Positions 5,105 through 6,586 of a stretch of 6,586 nt of DNA are shown here, piece after piece. Below the pieces are notes generated by a model. The model searched no databases. It saw only the letters and a program-made list of their open reading frames with translations, and was not told the DNA's origin. The translations under genes and the position numbers were made by a program. Within the stretch, counting starts at the first letter, position 1; the number at the start of each line of letters is the position of its first letter. Source of the DNA: Chloroflexales bacterium (GTDB lineage: Bacteria; Chloroflexota; Chloroflexia; Chloroflexales; Chloroflexaceae). The stretch lies in assembly GCA_013336035.1 (NCBI GenBank), contig JAAXUL010000457.1, positions 1-6,586 on the forward strand, written 5' to 3'.

Positions 5105-6040
5105 CTAGAGTGCCGCCCACCCGGACAGCACATACCAGATCGCCGCCGCCGCCAGGCGGCTCGTCCGATCGTCCAGATCATAGCTCGGGTTGACCTCGCT
5201 GAGCTCGACCAGGCGCGTGCGCGGGTCGGCCCCCGCGAGCTCCGCCAGGGCGCACAGCTCCTCGCCGCTCATGCCGAGCGGGTTGGGCGCGCTCACCCCG
5301 GGCGCGTCGGCGGCGGCCACCACGTCCATGTCAAAGCCCCAGAAGACGGTGCCGCCGTGGCTGCCGGCCAGCAGGCCGCGGGCCGCGGCGACCACGCCCT
5401 CGCGTAGCCGCGCCTCGCGCAGGGTCACCACCCGCGCCCCCAGCCGCTCCAGGTAGGCGGTGTAGACGGGCGAGTTGGCGAAGGGCTGCGCGCCAAGGAC
5501 GGCGAAGCGCTCGGGCGCCAGGTGTCGCTCGTCGAGCAGCTGCCTGTAGGGCGTGCCGCTGTTGCGCGGCCAGTCGGCCCGCACATCGTAGTGGGCATCG
5601 ACATTGATCGCGAGGACGGGGGGCGCCGCGTCGGCGAGCCCGGCCACGTCGGGGTAGGCCACATCATTGCCCCCGCCGAGGATGATCAGCCGCTTGCCGT
5701 CGGCGATCACCTGCGCCACCGTGACGCGGTGGCGGTCGTGGGTCGTCTCGAGGTCGGGGCCAGGTATCGTATCGCCCAGGTCCACCATAGCGAGACGCTC
5801 GAGCCCGGCCGTGCCAAGCCGGTAGAGCCAGCGCCTGATCGCCGCGGGGGCCGCGGCGGCGCCGGGGCGACCGCCATTGCGCCGCACGCCCTCGTCGGTC
5901 GGGCAGCCCAGGAGCACCACCGCGGCCGCGGGGTAGGAGGCGTGATCGTGGGCGACCAGATCGCCCAGGCGCCGGTCGTGCGGGTCGCCCTTCCTGTAGA
6001 ATAGCGCGCCGTCAGGCGCCGTGACCGCGAAGGTTGCCAT
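5105..6040 (-). CDS. hutG: Formimidoylglutamase-like ureohydrolase (arginase family)
   Basis: Predicted to hydrolyse N-formimidoyl-L-glutamate to glutamate and formamide, the last step of the four-step histidine pathway. Numbering from the GTG at 6043 (312 residues), it shows DEGVRRNGGRPGA (50-62, typical of HutG), LGGGND (122-127), DAHYD (149-153), FDMD (237-240) and VELSEVNPSYD (279-289). Mn ligands Asp149, His151, Asp153, Asp238 and Asp240 are in place, but the usual His of the GGGH motif is Asn126 (codon AAT). The upstream gene's TGA overlaps the start region: GTG at 6043 gives a 4-nt overlap and ATG at 6040 (used here) a 1-nt overlap. No Shine-Dalgarno is visible, so translation is probably coupled. 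HutG is preferred over agmatinase or guanidinobutyrase because of the N-terminal motif; the neighbours, hutU apart, do not settle it. Confidence 0.85.
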   Translation of the reverse strand: MATFAVTAPDGALFYRKGDPHDRRLGDLVAHDHASYPAAAVVLLGCPTDEGVRRNGGRPGAAAAPAAIRRWLYRLGTAGLERLAMVDLGDTIPGPDLETTHDRHRVTVAQVIADGKRLIILGGGNDVAYPDVAGLADAAPPVLAINVDAHYDVRADWPRNSGTPYRQLLDERHLAPERFAVLGAQPFANSPVYTAYLERLGARVVTLREARLREGVVAAARGLLAGSHGGTVFWGFDMDVVAAADAPGVSAPNPLGMSGEELCALAELAGADPRTRLVELSEVNPSYDLDDRTSRLAAAAIWYVLSGWAAL

Positions 6041-6285
6041 CACGTGCGGAAGAAGTCGACGACCGAGCTGCGCTCCTCGTCGCTGGGCATAACCTCGACG
6101 AAGGTGATCCGGTGCCAGGGGAAGATCACCGCCTGCACCCCCGCGGCCAGGTAGGGCACCGGCTTGCCGTCGCGCCTGCGCATATTGGTGACACGGAGGA
6201 AGAGATCATTCGGCTGCGGCTCCTGGTCGATATCGGCCAGCACCGGGTCTTCGCCGCTCAGATGGAGGATCACAGTCTTGGCCAC
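6040..6285 (-). CDS. Small conserved-type protein of unknown function (81 residues)
   Basis: The sequence begins MAKTVILHLSGEDPVLADID and includes NMRRRDGKPVPYL (34-46) and PWHRITFVEV (56-65). The alternating hydrophobic pattern suggests a small beta-rich soluble domain. There is no signal peptide, membrane helix or cysteine. It resembles short uncharacterised proteins I associate with Chloroflexi, but that is memory, not a search, and no function is assigned. AGGAG (6292-6296) lies 6 nt before the ATG and overlaps the TAG of the FHA gene upstream; its own TGA overlaps the hutG start. It is thus translationally tied to both neighbours. Codon use matches them, so it is a genuine resident gene. 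Confidence 0.85.
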   Translation of the reverse strand: MAKTVILHLSGEDPVLADIDQEPQPNDLFLRVTNMRRRDGKPVPYLAAGVQAVIFPWHRITFVEVMPSDEERSSVVDFFRT

Positions 6286-6291
6286 GGGGTG

Positions 6292-6297
6292 CTCCTA
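6292..6297 (-). promoter_or_regulatory. Ribosome binding site fused to the upstream stop codon
   Basis: On the minus strand TAGGAG contains both the TAG stop of the FHA gene (6297-6295) and the AGGAG site (6296-6292) for the 81-residue gene. Ribosomes finishing the FHA protein would uncover this site, which points to coupled translation. Confidence 0.6.
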
Positions 6298-6586
6298 CTG
6301 GATCTCGAAGCGTAAGATCAGAGTCCCGAACTTCAGCTCGTCGCCGCTGCGGATAGGGGCGGGGGACTGGGGCTGCAGGCGCCGACCATTGATGAAGGTG
6401 CCGTTGGCGCTCGAAAGATCCTCGATCATAAAGCCGTCGGCCTGGGGCGCGATCATAGCGTGACGGCGCGAGACCCCGGCGTCATAGCCGCCGTCAAGGC
6501 CCAGGTCTACGTCGGGGTAGATACCGCGCTGGTTATCCTTGCGGCCCACCAGCAGCTCCTGGCTGGTGTCCACGACGATCCGCCGC
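6295..6586 (-). CDS. FHA-domain protein, C-terminal part; runs off the right edge
   Basis: The 96 visible residues form a nearly complete forkhead-associated (FHA) phosphothreonine-binding domain ending in a short final strand (LILRFEIQ) and the stop. Motifs are LLVGRKD (minus strand about 6554-6534, the GR of the fold), GVSRRHAMI (about 6477-6451, with Ser and His of the SxxH motif), EDLSSANGT (about 6426-6400) and FINGRRL just after. All core phosphopeptide-contact positions are present. A GTG at 6573 could be mistaken for a start, but the frame stays open to the edge and RRIVVDTSQ before it looks like the first FHA strand, so the gene is cut by the window. What precedes the domain is unknown. 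It is the first visible gene of the block with the 81-residue protein and hutG, suggesting a Ser/Thr-kinase signalling link, which is inference. Confidence 0.92.
   Translation of the reverse strand, partial: RRIVVDTSQELLVGRKDNQRGIYPDVDLGLDGGYDAGVSRRHAMIAPQADGFMIEDLSSANGTFINGRRLQPQSPAPIRSGDELKFGTLILRFEIQ

Overview
The window is GC-rich, with strong G/C preference at third codon positions. It carries seven supported protein-coding genes on two strands. An F420-type luciferase-like oxidoreductase, a DUF2231-Rieske fusion and an 81-residue protein of a type I associate with Chloroflexi suggest a Chloroflexota bacterium. That placement is inference from gene content and cannot be proven here.

Left part (1-2867), all on the minus strand. 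A luciferase-like F420-dependent oxidoreductase of the FGD family (1962-2867, TTG start) is followed after 57 bp by urocanase hutU (255-1904). Further downstream is the 5' end of a gene that runs off the left edge (1-137) and encodes a CXXCH haem-c motif. The leader of hutU holds an 8+8 bp inverted repeat that contains its ribosome binding site.

Centre (2868-4095). A 191 bp divergent intergenic region holds a large hairpin (2929-2976) and further possible leader structure before a plus-strand gene (3059-4063) for a membrane DUF2231 domain fused to a Rieske [2Fe-2S] domain. That gene converges with the next block across a 7-bp-stem hairpin (4074-4094) lying exactly between the two stop codons.

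Right part (4096-6586), all on the minus strand and tightly packed: a truncated FHA-domain gene, the 81-residue conserved-type protein, a formimidoylglutamase-like hutG, and a CitE-like CoA-ester lyase. The first three junctions show translational coupling (a stop codon inside the next ribosome binding site, then a stop/start overlap). The lyase follows after 58 bp with its own ribosome binding site.

Functionally, hutU and hutG are the second and fourth steps of histidine degradation via formamide; hutH and hutI are not visible. The two are separated by redox genes and lie in different transcription units. No phage, transposon, CRISPR, tRNA or rRNA was seen. I did not find a clearly novel multi-gene system. 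The best leads are the divergent-region hairpin, the HutG with Asn at a metal-ligand position, and the FHA / small protein / HutG coupled cluster.
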